DNA of 64,000 bases from Paenibacillus lactis (GCF_017873605.1 NZ_JAGGKI010000009.1:124001-188000); one strand, 5' to 3'; positions 24,144 through 33,459 are shown, numbered from the stretch's first letter. The notes: generated from the letters alone by a model not told the origin. Made by a program: numbers and translations.

Positions 24144-26066
24144 TCACCCCTCCTGATCCTCGGTTAACCGTTCCTGCTTCCCACTCAACGAGCCGCCTAT
24201 CAAAATAAGGGTTACGACCAAAAATACAAGGAGCGGCACCACATTATTCGCAATCAGCACATCGCCCGGTATGTCGACATTCATCCAGATCAATACGGCG
24301 ATAATGACGCCGATCAGAGATTCACCAGCGATCAAGCCGGAGGCGAGCAGCGTTCCTTTCTCGACCCTGGCGGCCTTTAATTGCTCATTTTTGCGCGAAG
24401 CAATCTCGATAAGCCAGCGAACCACGCCTCCGATCATAATCGGCACGCTGACATGAATGGGAAGATAGATCCCGACGGCAACCGTGAGCGAGTTCAAGCC
24501 GAGAAGCTCGATGACGACAGCAGCAGCCACGCCGATAAACACGAGATCCCACGGCAAACTGCCGGCCATAATCCCTTCAACAATGATCCGCATCAGAACG
24601 GCTTTCGGGGCAGGAAGCTGTTCGGAACCAAGTCCGTAGCTCTCATTCAACACGGAAAGAATGAATCCGATCACAAGTCCCGAAACAAGGACGCCGATCA
24701 TCATCGCTACCTGCTGCTTCCAAGGGGTTCCCCCTACCAGATATCCGGTTTTCAGATCCTGGGAAATATCGCTGGATACGGCAAGCGCTACGCATACGAT
24801 TGCTCCGACGGTCAGCGAGGCGATCATGCCGGTCATCCCCGTTAAACCCGTCATTTTGAATATAAACGTGACGAACAATAACGTCGCAATGGTCATGCCC
24901 GATACCGGCGAGGAGGAGCTCCCGACGAGCCCGACGATTCGGGAGGCGACGGTCACGAACAAGAAACCGAACACGGCGATCGCTATGGCCCCGATGATGC
25001 CCACATCGGTTAACGGGGCGAATGCGATGATGACGATCAAGATTGCGATCATCACAAAGACCCAGAACGCAGGAATGTCCTTGTTGGTACGATCCAGCGT
25101 TACCTTCCCATGTTCCCGGCTCCGAAGGCCGCCAAGGGTGGCAAAGAGTGATCCGAACAGCATCGGCAAGGTTTTAACCAGCGTAATTAATCCGCCTGCC
25201 GCCACCGCGCCTGCACCGATGTAACGGATATAATCCTCCCACAATCCCCAGGCCGTCAGCTCCCCGATCGGGGCTGCGGACGGGGCAATGACACTTTGTC
25301 CACCCGCACCGATATAACCGATGGTCGGAATGAGGACCAGCCAGGCGAGTGCCCCTCCGGCGAGCATCTGGCCGGATATCCTCGGTCCGATAATGTATCC
25401 GACGCCGAGCAAAGCCGGATAAATATCCATGCCGATCAGGGCATTTTTAAACCGGTAGATATAGGTCTCAATCTCGGTTCTAAACCATTTAAAGCCGTCA
25501 CCCATCGCCTTGACGACACCGCCAATCAAAAAGCCGTGCACGACGAAAAGGGCGCTGCGGCCGCCCCGGTCGCCGGATTTAAGCACTTCCGCACAAGCCA
25601 TTCCCTCCGGATAAGGGAGCGTGGCATGTTCATTGACGATCAGAAGCCGCCGCAGCGGTACCATCATCGCCACGCCAAGAAAGCCGCCGACAAGCACAAT
25701 GAAGCTTACGGTCGCCATGGAAGGAATATGATCCCACATATACAGCGCAGGCAGTGTAAAGATGGTGCCGGCGGCAACAGCTTCGCCGGCTGTGGTCATC
25801 GTCTGTACAATGTTGTTCTCCAGTATGGATTGCCTTCGGAATATTCCCCTTAATACCCCTAACGATATAACCGCAGCGGGAATGGAGGCGCTGACCGTCA
25901 AGCCGATTTTCAGCCCCAAATATGCATTGGCGGCAGCAAATACAACGGCCAGCACGATGCCCAGGATGATGGCAAATACCGTCAGCTCAGCCATCGACTT
26001 GGAAGCGGGTATGTAAGGAACGAATCCGGTCCCCTTGCTCGCTTGCGCTTGTTTTCCATCTTGCAT
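24144..26066 (-). CDS. OPT family oligopeptide transporter
   Basis: A 640-residue integral membrane protein of the OPT/YSL superfamily, with about 15-16 helices starting at ELTVFAIILGIVLAVVFAAANAYLGLKIGLTVSASIPAAV and the internal TMTTAGEAVAAGTIFTLPALY and LIVNEHATLPYPEGMACAEVLKSG motifs that typify bacterial OPT proteins. It should import small peptides or metal-peptide chelates with protons. The ATG at 26066 is favoured by its 8-base distance from AAAGGAG; 26072 is too close. It is followed directly by the PqqD-like gene. Confidence 0.93.
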   Translation of the reverse strand: MQDGKQAQASKGTGFVPYIPASKSMAELTVFAIILGIVLAVVFAAANAYLGLKIGLTVSASIPAAVISLGVLRGIFRRQSILENNIVQTMTTAGEAVAAGTIFTLPALYMWDHIPSMATVSFIVLVGGFLGVAMMVPLRRLLIVNEHATLPYPEGMACAEVLKSGDRGGRSALFVVHGFLIGGVVKAMGDGFKWFRTEIETYIYRFKNALIGMDIYPALLGVGYIIGPRISGQMLAGGALAWLVLIPTIGYIGAGGQSVIAPSAAPIGELTAWGLWEDYIRYIGAGAVAAGGLITLVKTLPMLFGSLFATLGGLRSREHGKVTLDRTNKDIPAFWVFVMIAILIVIIAFAPLTDVGIIGAIAIAVFGFLFVTVASRIVGLVGSSSSPVSGMTIATLLFVTFIFKMTGLTGMTGMIASLTVGAIVCVALAVSSDISQDLKTGYLVGGTPWKQQVAMMIGVLVSGLVIGFILSVLNESYGLGSEQLPAPKAVLMRIIVEGIMAGSLPWDLVFIGVAAAVVIELLGLNSLTVAVGIYLPIHVSVPIMIGGVVRWLIEIASRKNEQLKAARVEKGTLLASGLIAGESLIGVIIAVLIWMNVDIPGDVLIANNVVPLLVFLVVTLILIGGSLSGKQERLTEDQEG

Positions 26067-26179
26067 GCGCATGTCTCCTTTCTAAGCTGTATGAAGGTAT
26101 GGGGTCGAGTCGTAAAGCATCCCTTATATTGCCCTCTTCTGCCAATCCTAAACGTGTGGGCATGTTTCTTCGGAAAGAA

Positions 26180-26223
26180 CGAAAAAGCCCGGAGCATCAA
26201 AACAAGTTTGATACTCCGGGCTT
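26180..26223 (-). terminator. Terminator of the lipoprotein gene
   Basis: AAGCCCGGAG / CTCCGGGCTT stem (26185-26194 with 26214-26223) with an inner ATCAAA/TTTGAT pair; the minus strand continues into TTTTTCG. Confidence 0.88.
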
Positions 26224-26252
26224 CTTGAATGATCAATATGATAACCGCTGCT

Positions 26253-27374
26253 TTATTTCCCGGAAGTGTCTTGCTTTCCGTTGACCTTGACTTTGACTTC
26301 AACATACTTTACATTGCCGGAGTCGCCAACCTCCGACTTCACATGCTTGCCTTTCAATTTCTCGCCATGCTCGCCGTAAGCCTCTTTGACCGTCGGCCAC
26401 ATATCCTCATCCGGCTTGACCCGGATCATCATATAGAACTCGCCGACATTTTTCGGCTTTGCGATCAGCAGCAAGAAACGGCCATCGGGGCCGACCTGGC
26501 TGCGATCGAAATAACCGGTATGTATTTTGCCCGGAATATCGATATCGAGCTGTACCTCCGTGCCTTCCAGTAGATTGCTCTCCCCGCTGACATAATAATT
26601 TCTGTCATCCAGGGTAATCAAAGGCTTGATCCATACCTCGGGATTGCCTTGATCGTCCGGCTTTTCTCCGGCTGGCTCCTCCAGCTGTGCCCGTTCAGCT
26701 CCGGGCTTGATACGCGCCGCCGCACGGATTTCATAATAGATTTCATCGTCGCCGGAAACATATTGGTGCACATACGGACCGGTCAGAAGCTCGCCCTTCG
26801 TGCCGAGAATCTTCTGAATCGGCTCGGACAGATCCTCCGGCTGAATATTCACCGTGAGATCCAGCGGGTCCTTCGTAATATCCGGCCGCTTGATTTCAAG
26901 CCGGTAGCTGCCGTCATTCTCCGTAAGGGCATCATCCTTATAACCGAACATCGTATATCCTCTAGCCGTAATTTCCCCATTAATTTCAATGCCCGCCGGA
27001 AGATTGCTGGTTCCTTCAACAATCACCTGACTGTCCTCTACCTGAACATCCCCTTTGATCCATATATTCGGATCCAGTGTAACATCGCCATCTGCGCTTA
27101 CGCCCTCTACAATTTCTGCATCAGCGACAACCTCCGCATCCGCTGTCTCTGAACCGCCTGCTACCTCGGCATCAGACGGCTCTCCGCCTTCATTTTCTTC
27201 GCCGGAAGTCGTCTCCGCCTGTTCGCCCGTTCCAGGCGATACCGCGTCCTCCTGCTTGGTTTCTTCCTTGGGAGCATCGGTTTGCTCCCCTGTCGGCGTT
27301 TTGCCACCTCCGCTGCAGCCTGCCAGCACGAGCAGGACAGACAGCAGCAAAGCCAGCCATCCCTTGCGATTCAT
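26253..27374 (-). CDS. Lipoprotein with acidic linker and duplicated beta domain
   Basis: A 373-residue lipoprotein: signal peptide with lipobox LAGC at residues 17-20, then an 80-residue low-complexity acidic linker rich in Glu, Thr and Gly. Two related domains follow: NIWIKGDVQVEDSQVIVEGTSNLPAGIEI... near 102-215 and PEVWIKPLITLDDRNYYVSGESNLLEGTEV... near 245-345. The shared pattern (W-I-K, V-x-G-x-S/T-N-L, E-I/V, then R-F/Y-L/R-L-x-I-x-x-P) indicates an internal duplication. It is probably exposed on the outer face of the membrane. Function unknown. Confidence 0.8.
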   Translation of the reverse strand: MNRKGWLALLLSVLLVLAGCSGGGKTPTGEQTDAPKEETKQEDAVSPGTGEQAETTSGEENEGGEPSDAEVAGGSETADAEVVADAEIVEGVSADGDVTLDPNIWIKGDVQVEDSQVIVEGTSNLPAGIEINGEITARGYTMFGYKDDALTENDGSYRLEIKRPDITKDPLDLTVNIQPEDLSEPIQKILGTKGELLTGPYVHQYVSGDDEIYYEIRAAARIKPGAERAQLEEPAGEKPDDQGNPEVWIKPLITLDDRNYYVSGESNLLEGTEVQLDIDIPGKIHTGYFDRSQVGPDGRFLLLIAKPKNVGEFYMMIRVKPDEDMWPTVKEAYGEHGEKLKGKHVKSEVGDSGNVKYVEVKVKVNGKQDTSGK

Positions 27375-27537
27375 CTTCCTAACCTCTTCCCTTCGACCTA
27401 AATTGTTAACGTCTGCCTGTACCTCCTAAATATTTGAAAATTGGCAGACCTTCATCTTTTATACACTATATTTCGATCCGATGAAACAAAAAAAATCAGC
27501 GGGATGTGAAAATGTTGCTGTCTTATCATTCCATGAA

Positions 27538-27577
27538 ATCAAAAAGCCCGATCTTCGATATCAGAAGATTGGGCTTT
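27538..27577 (-). terminator. Terminator of the cysteine-rich copper protein gene
   Basis: AAAGCCCGATCTTC / GAAGATTGGGCTTT stem (27543-27556 with 27564-27577, one G-U); the minus strand runs into TTTTTGATTT. Confidence 0.88.
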
Positions 27578-27601
27578 CGGGAAATTAACATGGTCTTTGA
27601 C

Positions 27602-27940
27602 TTAAAGCTGGCCGACCATCTCGCGGCATACGTCCGCACAGCGGCGGCATGCCTCGGCACATTGCCGGCAGTGGTCATGATCATGCTTCTCGCATTCTTC
27701 CGCGCATGCCAGACATGCTTGGATGCACAGCTCGCATATTTCCTTAACGAAGGGGCTGTTGCGTGACATTGCCTGTGCGGCAAAGGCGCAAATATCGGCA
27801 CATTCGCGATCCAGCGCGATACAATCCCGCAGCATCGCGAGCTCGTATTCTTTCAGGCAGGATACATAACAGACGTTGCAAGCGTTCATACATTGGAGAC
27901 ATGCTTCGATGCATTCTTTATACTTGAGTTCATTGATCAT
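27602..27940 (-). CDS. Four-helix-bundle copper-binding protein (DUF326/Csp type)
   Basis: A 112-residue protein with about 16 cysteines spaced as CxxxC pairs on helices (CIEACLQCMNACNVCYVSC, ECADIC, CELCIQACLACAEEC, CRQCAEACRRCADVC) and a few His. This is the pattern of cytosolic copper-storage/Csp3 and YhjQ-like proteins that bind many Cu(I) ions inside a four-helix bundle. No signal peptide, so it acts in the cytoplasm. Start supported by AAGGAGG. It lies downstream of a CobW-type metal GTPase on the same strand, so metal handling is a shared theme. Confidence 0.92.
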   Translation of the reverse strand: MINELKYKECIEACLQCMNACNVCYVSCLKEYELAMLRDCIALDRECADICAFAAQAMSRNSPFVKEICELCIQACLACAEECEKHDHDHCRQCAEACRRCADVCREMVGQL

Positions 27941-28057
27941 GGATATATCCTCCTTGTAATTATAACGCTATGCCCTTGTATTAAACTGCCGAACACCGGT
28001 TGAATCACGCGCTGCGTCACGCGAGGCAGGGACACGATTGATCTGCGCCTGCCGTTC

Positions 28058-29098
28058 CTAGACGGATGTACGCTTTCCTTCGAGCGCTTCAAGCTCCGCT
28101 TGCAGCACGGACTTGTTGAAATGCTCTCCGATAAACACCACGACATCCGGAACACGACCTTGAGGCGTGATCTTCATGAAATCCGATTCGCGAAATGCAT
28201 ACTGGAACAGGAATCGGCTGTTCGTATCGCTGAAGGTCAGTACCCCCTTGGCACGGTACACATCCCGTGGAAGCCCCGCTATGAAGTTCTCGAATTCCTC
28301 ACTGTTGACAGGGCGGCTGAAGTAATATGTATAAGACATCACATGATCATGGGAATGGTGGGAATGCTCGGCGTGACTCGATTCCGGCTGAATTTGATCC
28401 TCGACCCCTTCAGGTACGGCCCTGCCCTGCGGTTCATCCGCTTCTTGCTCGGCTGAATGCCGCGGCATCACCGGATGATTCTCGTGGTCCGGAAGGCTGC
28501 CTAGGAGCTCATCCAGATTCACGTCGCAGCGTTCGGTCGGCAAAATCGGCGCGTACGGGTTCCAGCGGTGCACGAATCGCTCCATCGCATCCTTCTCCGC
28601 CGCGCTCACCCGATCCGTTTTATTTAACAAGAGCACGGAGGCCGAGCGAATCTGCTCCTGCATCAAGCGGTACGTCTTCCCTTTTTGCTCGACGCTGAGG
28701 TGGAGCAGATGAGCGGTATCCACAACGGTTATCAGCTTTTTTACGTCCATTCGCATGTAGAGGGAAGCCTCGGCTACCGCATCCAAAATTTCCATCGGAT
28801 TGGCGATGCCCGTTGCCTCGATCACGATGACATCCGGCTTTTCGTTCTGGACAAGCATGGCGATCTCCGATGTCAGATCAGCACGGATGGAGCAGCAAAT
28901 GCAGCCGCTCAGCATTTCGGCTGTCGGCACATTTTCCCCGGCGATCAGACCATCGATATTCACTTCCCCGATCTCATTCATAACGATCGCAGGCCGCAAG
29001 CCCTGAGCCTTCCAGTAAGCGATCATACGTGATAGCAAGGTTGTTTTCCCGCTGCCAAGAAAACCTGATAAAATATATATGGGTGTCACATGTTCCAC
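28058..29098 (-). CDS. COG0523 (CobW/ZigA/YciC-type) metal GTPase
   Basis: About 346 residues. G1 loop GFLGSGKTT (about 11-19), the COG0523 metal motif GCICCS, the G3/G4 regions IEATGIANP and LLNKTD, then a His-rich linker (HAEHSHHSHDH near 250-262) and a CobW C-terminal domain. These GTPases act as zinc or other metal chaperones. The GTG at 29098 is chosen because AAGGAG lies 9 bases upstream and the family starts here; the frame also opens at TTG 29122 without a site. Nearby copper-type protein suggests metal homeostasis. No Zur box is evident by eye. Confidence 0.88.
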   Translation of the reverse strand: MEHVTPIYILSGFLGSGKTTLLSRMIAYWKAQGLRPAIVMNEIGEVNIDGLIAGENVPTAEMLSGCICCSIRADLTSEIAMLVQNEKPDVIVIEATGIANPMEILDAVAEASLYMRMDVKKLITVVDTAHLLHLSVEQKGKTYRLMQEQIRSASVLLLNKTDRVSAAEKDAMERFVHRWNPYAPILPTERCDVNLDELLGSLPDHENHPVMPRHSAEQEADEPQGRAVPEGVEDQIQPESSHAEHSHHSHDHVMSYTYYFSRPVNSEEFENFIAGLPRDVYRAKGVLTFSDTNSRFLFQYAFRESDFMKITPQGRVPDVVVFIGEHFNKSVLQAELEALEGKRTSV

Positions 29099-29211
29099 GA
29101 ATATGTACTCCTTCTTGATCAACTTATCATTATGCTAGCGAGTGTACTACATTTCGGTGATCGATCGCAAGCTTCGCCGCCGCTTACATCTTTAAGAGGA
29201 GTAGTGATAAC

Positions 29212-29736
29212 ATGAACTCAGTTCAAGAGCATAAAGAGCAAGCTCCTGCCATCGTGCAGTGCATGGTTGTCACCGTCTCGGATACCCGGACCACAGACAA
29301 TGACAAGAGCGGACAGCTGATGATCCGCCTCCTGGAAGAGGCGGGACATCGGATCGCTGCATACACGATCGTCAAGGACGATTATGAGCAGATCCGGGAG
29401 ACCGTACGTACGGGCGTTAGCCGGCCGGATATCGATATCGTACTCCTAACGGGAGGGACGGGCATTTCCAGCCGGGATACGACCTATGAAGCCGTCTCCT
29501 CTATGCTGGAGAAGGAGCTTCCCGGCTTCGGGGAAATTTTCCGTTACCTCAGCTTTGCCGAGGACATCGGAACCGCTGCCATCTTGAGCCGTGCGATTGG
29601 CGGGACGATCCAAAATACGGCCGTATTCTCGATGCCTGGTTCCACCGGCGCCGTAAAGCTGGCGATGAATCGCTTGCTGCTGCCGGAGCTGACGCATATT
29701 AAGCAGGAATTAATCAAGCACGAGCCCAAACGCTGA
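29212..29736 (+). CDS. moaB: Molybdenum cofactor biosynthesis protein MoaB/MogA
   Basis: A 174-residue MogA/MoaB-fold protein with the molybdopterin-binding motifs TVSDTRTTDNDKSGQL (about 22-37), LLTGGTGISSRDTTYEA (about 80-96) and MPGSTGAVKLAMNRLL (about 143-158). MoaB/MogA adenylates molybdopterin before molybdenum insertion. It stands alone, divergent from the CobW gene; other moa genes are not in the window. RBS AAGAGGAG. Confidence 0.93.
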   Translation: MNSVQEHKEQAPAIVQCMVVTVSDTRTTDNDKSGQLMIRLLEEAGHRIAAYTIVKDDYEQIRETVRTGVSRPDIDIVLLTGGTGISSRDTTYEAVSSMLEKELPGFGEIFRYLSFAEDIGTAAILSRAIGGTIQNTAVFSMPGSTGAVKLAMNRLLLPELTHIKQELIKHEPKR

Positions 29737-29838
29737 TACGAGCGGTTTATAGCCCTTAACGCAATGAAAGCTTCCGTCATGCTTTCCTCTAAGATTCTGG
29801 GCTAAAGAACAAGCGAAGCACGCGTTAAGGACATAGCA

Positions 29839-29881
29839 AGGGGCATCCCAGCGTCCAATTTCGGACCTTAAGGATGCCCCT
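29839..29881. terminator. Hairpin between convergent moaB and lipoprotein genes
   Basis: AGGGGCATCC (29839-29848) pairs with GGATGCCCCT (29872-29881). Shared position suggests use by both strands. Confidence 0.6.
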
Positions 29882-29899
29882 CGCGGTTCAGGACATTTA

Positions 29900-30427
29900 T
29901 TAACTGCCTGCACGACCGTCATGCTCATTAAGCAATTGAGGCGCTATTTTTTTGAACAGGCTGTAGTAGTTATCGGTCTTATCTCCTGTGGACGTATAAA
30001 CGATCGATGTCTCCTTGTCGCTGTAGATCAGGTTATGGCCCCCTCCTACGTTGACATCCCCCTCTTGTGCACCGTAGATTTCGTCCATCCCTTTTCGTCT
30101 GGCTTCCGGGCTCTGATAAATATATACCGTAATAAACTGACTGGCATCATTGTTGATTCGATATTGATACGTCAGGTTGCCGATGTCATCTTCAGTAAAC
30201 GTTTCGTTGGTCAGCCGGATATGCTCTTGGCTGAAAGCGGCTTGAAGATCTTCAAGCAATCTGCCGTTTCGGCCGCGCCCCGCATTCCTTGCTTCCCTCG
30301 ACCCTTCTTCATAGGCCTGCATGCTGTACAAGCGTGCTTCTTCCTTCGCGACCTGCTTGGAGCAGCCAAGTGTCATCGATAAAATCATACAGATGATAAG
30401 CGCGGCAACATATCGTTGGACCATCAT
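29900..30427 (-). CDS. Small lipoprotein of unknown function
   Basis: About 175 residues with a signal peptide and lipobox (MILSMTLGC, Cys near residue 22). The mature part is mixed alpha/beta, with YQYRINNDASQFITVYIYQSPEARRKGMDEIYG and a C-terminal SIVYTSTGDKTDNYYSLFKKI. ATG 30427 is spaced 9 bases from AAAGGG; GTG 30433 is an alternative. I do not recognise a characterised family. Confidence 0.75.
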   Translation of the reverse strand: MMVQRYVAALIICMILSMTLGCSKQVAKEEARLYSMQAYEEGSREARNAGRGRNGRLLEDLQAAFSQEHIRLTNETFTEDDIGNLTYQYRINNDASQFITVYIYQSPEARRKGMDEIYGAQEGDVNVGGGHNLIYSDKETSIVYTSTGDKTDNYYSLFKKIAPQLLNEHDGRAGS

Positions 30428-30509
30428 GTTCACTCACCCTTTCATTAGGTCAAAGGCTTCCTTCCAATAGGATGCCTGCGGATGAGCAACATTATGCGGC
30501 CGGCCGCCA

Positions 30510-31511
30510 TTATAATCGAACGACGCTCCTTCCGACCGCTTCTCCTGCCAGTATGGTCTGCAGCAGCCCCGGCAAATCGGTCAAGCCGTATTCCGTAATG
30601 CCTTCGGCAAGGACGGTTTCGGGCTTCCACTCGTCCGCAAGCTTTTCCCAAATCGAGGTTCGTACATCCAGCGGACAAAATACCGAATCGATCCCAAGCA
30701 GGTTGATCCCGCGCAGGATGAACGGAAAGACGGTCGTTTCAAATGCCCCGCCGCCCGTCATGCCGGACACGGCAATGCTGCCGCCGTACCGGACGCTCTT
30801 GAGCAGCGAGCCGAGCTGGCTTCCTCCGACCGGATCCACGACAGCCGCCCATTTTTGGCTCGACAACGCTTTTCCGGAATCGGCTGCCGTCTCTTCCCGC
30901 GACAGGACGTCCTCTGCGCCAAGCCGCTTTAACCACTCGGCATGGCTGGTCTTACCCGTTGATGCTGTCACGCTGTAGCCAAGCCGGCTAAGGATGGATA
31001 CGGCGAAGCTTCCTACCCCGCCAGTGGCACCGGTCACCAGCACAGGACCTTGATCATTCGACAAGCCGTTCCGGATCAAGGCAGCGATCGACAACGCCGC
31101 GGTAAAGCCGGCCGTCCCGATCGCCATGGCATCCCTCGGAGACAGTCCGTCCGGTAGATGAAGCAGCCAGTCCCCTTTGACCCTGGCATACTGGCTGAAG
31201 CCGCCCTCATGCGAAACGCCGAGCTCATACCCCGTGCACAGCACCCCATCCCCAGGCTTGAAGCCGGGATGCGTGGATTCAACGACCTTTCCGGCCAGGT
31301 CGATTCCGGGAATAAACGGATACCTGCGGACGATCGAGCTGTTCGGGATGCTGGCCAGCCCATCCTTATAATTCACGCCGCTGTGGCTCACCTGCACGAG
31401 CACATCTCCCTCCGGCAGTTGATCCAGCCTTAAGCTTTCTACAGCACTTTGTACCCCGCCTTGATCGTCCTGACGGAGGACAAAGGCCTGAAACTGCAGA
31501 TTCGTGTTCAT
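30510..31511 (-). CDS. YhdH/AcuI-type NADPH oxidoreductase
   Basis: A 333-residue zinc-independent medium-chain dehydrogenase of the YhdH/AcuI group (acryloyl-CoA reductase or quinone oxidoreductase). GroES-like N-terminal part with SGVNYKDGLA and PFIPGIDLAGKV, and a Rossmann domain with VTGATGGVGSFAVSILSRLGY (about 152-172). The ATG at 31511 has GGAG upstream and matches the family start; the open frame continues a further 72 codons upstream. The physiological substrate is unknown. Confidence 0.92.
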   Translation of the reverse strand: MNTNLQFQAFVLRQDDQGGVQSAVESLRLDQLPEGDVLVQVSHSGVNYKDGLASIPNSSIVRRYPFIPGIDLAGKVVESTHPGFKPGDGVLCTGYELGVSHEGGFSQYARVKGDWLLHLPDGLSPRDAMAIGTAGFTAALSIAALIRNGLSNDQGPVLVTGATGGVGSFAVSILSRLGYSVTASTGKTSHAEWLKRLGAEDVLSREETAADSGKALSSQKWAAVVDPVGGSQLGSLLKSVRYGGSIAVSGMTGGGAFETTVFPFILRGINLLGIDSVFCPLDVRTSIWEKLADEWKPETVLAEGITEYGLTDLPGLLQTILAGEAVGRSVVRL

Positions 31512-31889
31512 CTGTATATCGCTCCTTCTCCTGATTCTTGCCCGAGAACATGGTACATCCGCTTCCGAGGGTGGACCCGGGCTCTTCCTCTTGCTTCCTA
31601 AACATTTAAACGCGTATACCTTTTTTCCCTTCTGCATCGTAATCGAAAAACCTGTCATCGCACCATGATTTATTTCATTCATATCATTAACGTATCCCGG
31701 TTTCTTGCCTGCCGCAAGTGAATCCAAATTGTCGAGAACATGTATAAATTCACGGACGATGGCGATTCCTGCGCTTTCCCGAGAAATAGCCTGATAACCG
31801 CTTTATCCTGGATGAAAAAAGCCGGTTAACAAATAACTTTTAGTGGATTACCTTTGAAGTTTTTAGAGCGAATGTGCGCGGGGGCACGA
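31512..31889. other. Gene-poor gap with protein-like open frame
   Basis: Between the AcuI-like gene and the NAD salvage unit no gene with start and ribosome site is seen. On the minus strand, in frame with the oxidoreductase, an open stretch from about 31820 to 31580 reads protein-like (for example VREFIHVLDNLDSL, then NEINHGAMTGFSITMQKGKK) but lacks a start; it may be a gene remnant. Confidence 0.4.
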
Positions 31890-31931
31890 AAAAGACGCTC
31901 CCTCGGAAGCAGTGCTTCGAAGGGAGCGTCA
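31890..31931 (-). terminator. Terminator of the pncB gene
   Basis: GACGCTCCCT / AGGGAGCGTC stem (31895-31904 with 31922-31931) enclosing GAAGC/GCTTC; minus strand tail TTTTTCG. Confidence 0.9.
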
Positions 31932-31949
31932 TTATCATATCCGCAAATG

Positions 31950-33401
31950 TTATTCATCATGCTCCATAAACTCAGCCATCATCCGCTGCTTGACATCCCA
32001 GACCTCTTCACTCAGATTAACCCGATAAATCTCCGGGTTCAGCTTCCGCAAATACTCAGGCCAGAACTGATCCAGCTGTGCATTATGAAAGCTGCGGATC
32101 TCCTCCAGCTTCGGCAGCTCGTAGACGAGCTCGCCGTCCTTAAAGATCTGCGTAAGCATCGGGATCGCATCAAAATTCCGCACATTTTTGCGCATGTAAG
32201 GATGAAGCGGATTGAACAGCTTCAGCTTGCCGCTCTCCGGCGGCATCGGCTCATCCGGAAAGCAAATATAATCGGCGATTGCTTTCCCGCTTCCCCGGGA
32301 AATAATCCGGTACACGTCCTTCTTGCCAGGGGTCGAAACCTTCTCGGGATTGCCGGAGATTTTGATGGTCGGCACCATCTTGCCGTCAACCTCCCGCTCG
32401 ACAAGCTTATATACGCCCCCGAGCGCGGGCTGGTCCGCTGCAGTGATAAGCTGGGTTCCTACCCCCCAAGTATCCACCTTGGCTCCCTGCGCTTTCAAAT
32501 CCATAATCGTCCCTTCATCCAAATCGTTGGATGCGACGATCCCTACATACGACAGCCCGGCTTCATCCAGCATTTTACGGGCCTGAATCGACAGATATGC
32601 CAGGTCGCCGCTATCTAGGCGGATCGCATTCATCCGTTTCCCTTGGGCTTCCAGTTTCTTGGCCGTGGCGATCGCATGCGGGATTCCGCTCTTGAGCGTA
32701 TCGAACGTATCGACCAGCAGCGTGACTTGATCGGGCATCACTTGGGCGAAGATGTCGAAGGCCTCCTGCTCGCTCCGGAAGGTCTGTACCCAGGAATGGG
32801 CATGGGTGCCTTTCGTCGGAATGCCGAATTTCTCCCCGGCAAGCATGTTGGACGTTGCATGGAAGCCTGCCAAATACGCTGCGCGTGCGCCCCAAACGGC
32901 CGCGTCCAGCTCTTGGGCACGACGTGTGCCGAACTCCAGCAGGATGTCGTTGCCGGCAACCTGACGAATCCGTGAAGCCTTTGTTGCGATCAAGGTCTGG
33001 AAGTTCATGAAGTTCAAGATTGCCGTTTCCACAAGCTGCGTTTCGAAGATGGTGCCCTCCACCCGGATCAGCGGCTCATTCGGGAACACAAGCGCACCTT
33101 CGGGCATGGAATGAATGCTTCCGCGAAACCGGAAGCTGCGCAGCTCATCCAGAAATTCCGGCTTATAGTTCTCCTCTTGTTTAGCCAGATAAGCGATATC
33201 TTCTTCCGAAAAACGCAAGGACTCGATGTAGTTCACGATACGTTCCAATCCGGCAAATACCGCATAGCCGTTCCCGAACGGCAGCTTGCGGAAATACGCT
33301 TCAAAGACCGCACGGGTTCGGTGGGAACCGTTGATCCAATGGGCATACATCATGTTAATCTGATATTTGTCCGTGTGAAGAGCCAATCCTGCTGTCTGCA
33401 T
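31950..33401 (-). CDS. pncB: Nicotinate phosphoribosyltransferase
   Basis: A 483-residue enzyme converting nicotinate and PRPP to nicotinate mononucleotide with ATP use, the committed step of the Preiss-Handler salvage route. N-terminal LHTDKYQINMMYAHW, then FEAYFRKLPF, GTRRAQELDAA (about 158-168), the PRPP-binding-region LLVDTFDTLKSGI and RLDSGDLAYLS, and GVGTQLITAADQPALGGVYKLVE match this family. ATG 33401 fits the GGAGG spacing; the frame opens at 33410. It lies 60 bases after the nicotinamidase gene. Confidence 0.95.
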   Translation of the reverse strand: MQTAGLALHTDKYQINMMYAHWINGSHRTRAVFEAYFRKLPFGNGYAVFAGLERIVNYIESLRFSEEDIAYLAKQEENYKPEFLDELRSFRFRGSIHSMPEGALVFPNEPLIRVEGTIFETQLVETAILNFMNFQTLIATKASRIRQVAGNDILLEFGTRRAQELDAAVWGARAAYLAGFHATSNMLAGEKFGIPTKGTHAHSWVQTFRSEQEAFDIFAQVMPDQVTLLVDTFDTLKSGIPHAIATAKKLEAQGKRMNAIRLDSGDLAYLSIQARKMLDEAGLSYVGIVASNDLDEGTIMDLKAQGAKVDTWGVGTQLITAADQPALGGVYKLVEREVDGKMVPTIKISGNPEKVSTPGKKDVYRIISRGSGKAIADYICFPDEPMPPESGKLKLFNPLHPYMRKNVRNFDAIPMLTQIFKDGELVYELPKLEEIRSFHNAQLDQFWPEYLRKLNPEIYRVNLSEEVWDVKQRMMAEFMEHDE

Positions 33402-33459
33402 AACCATCATCCTCCAAGTAATACCCGGCTATCCCGTGACGGGAAAATGTCGCCGTCCA

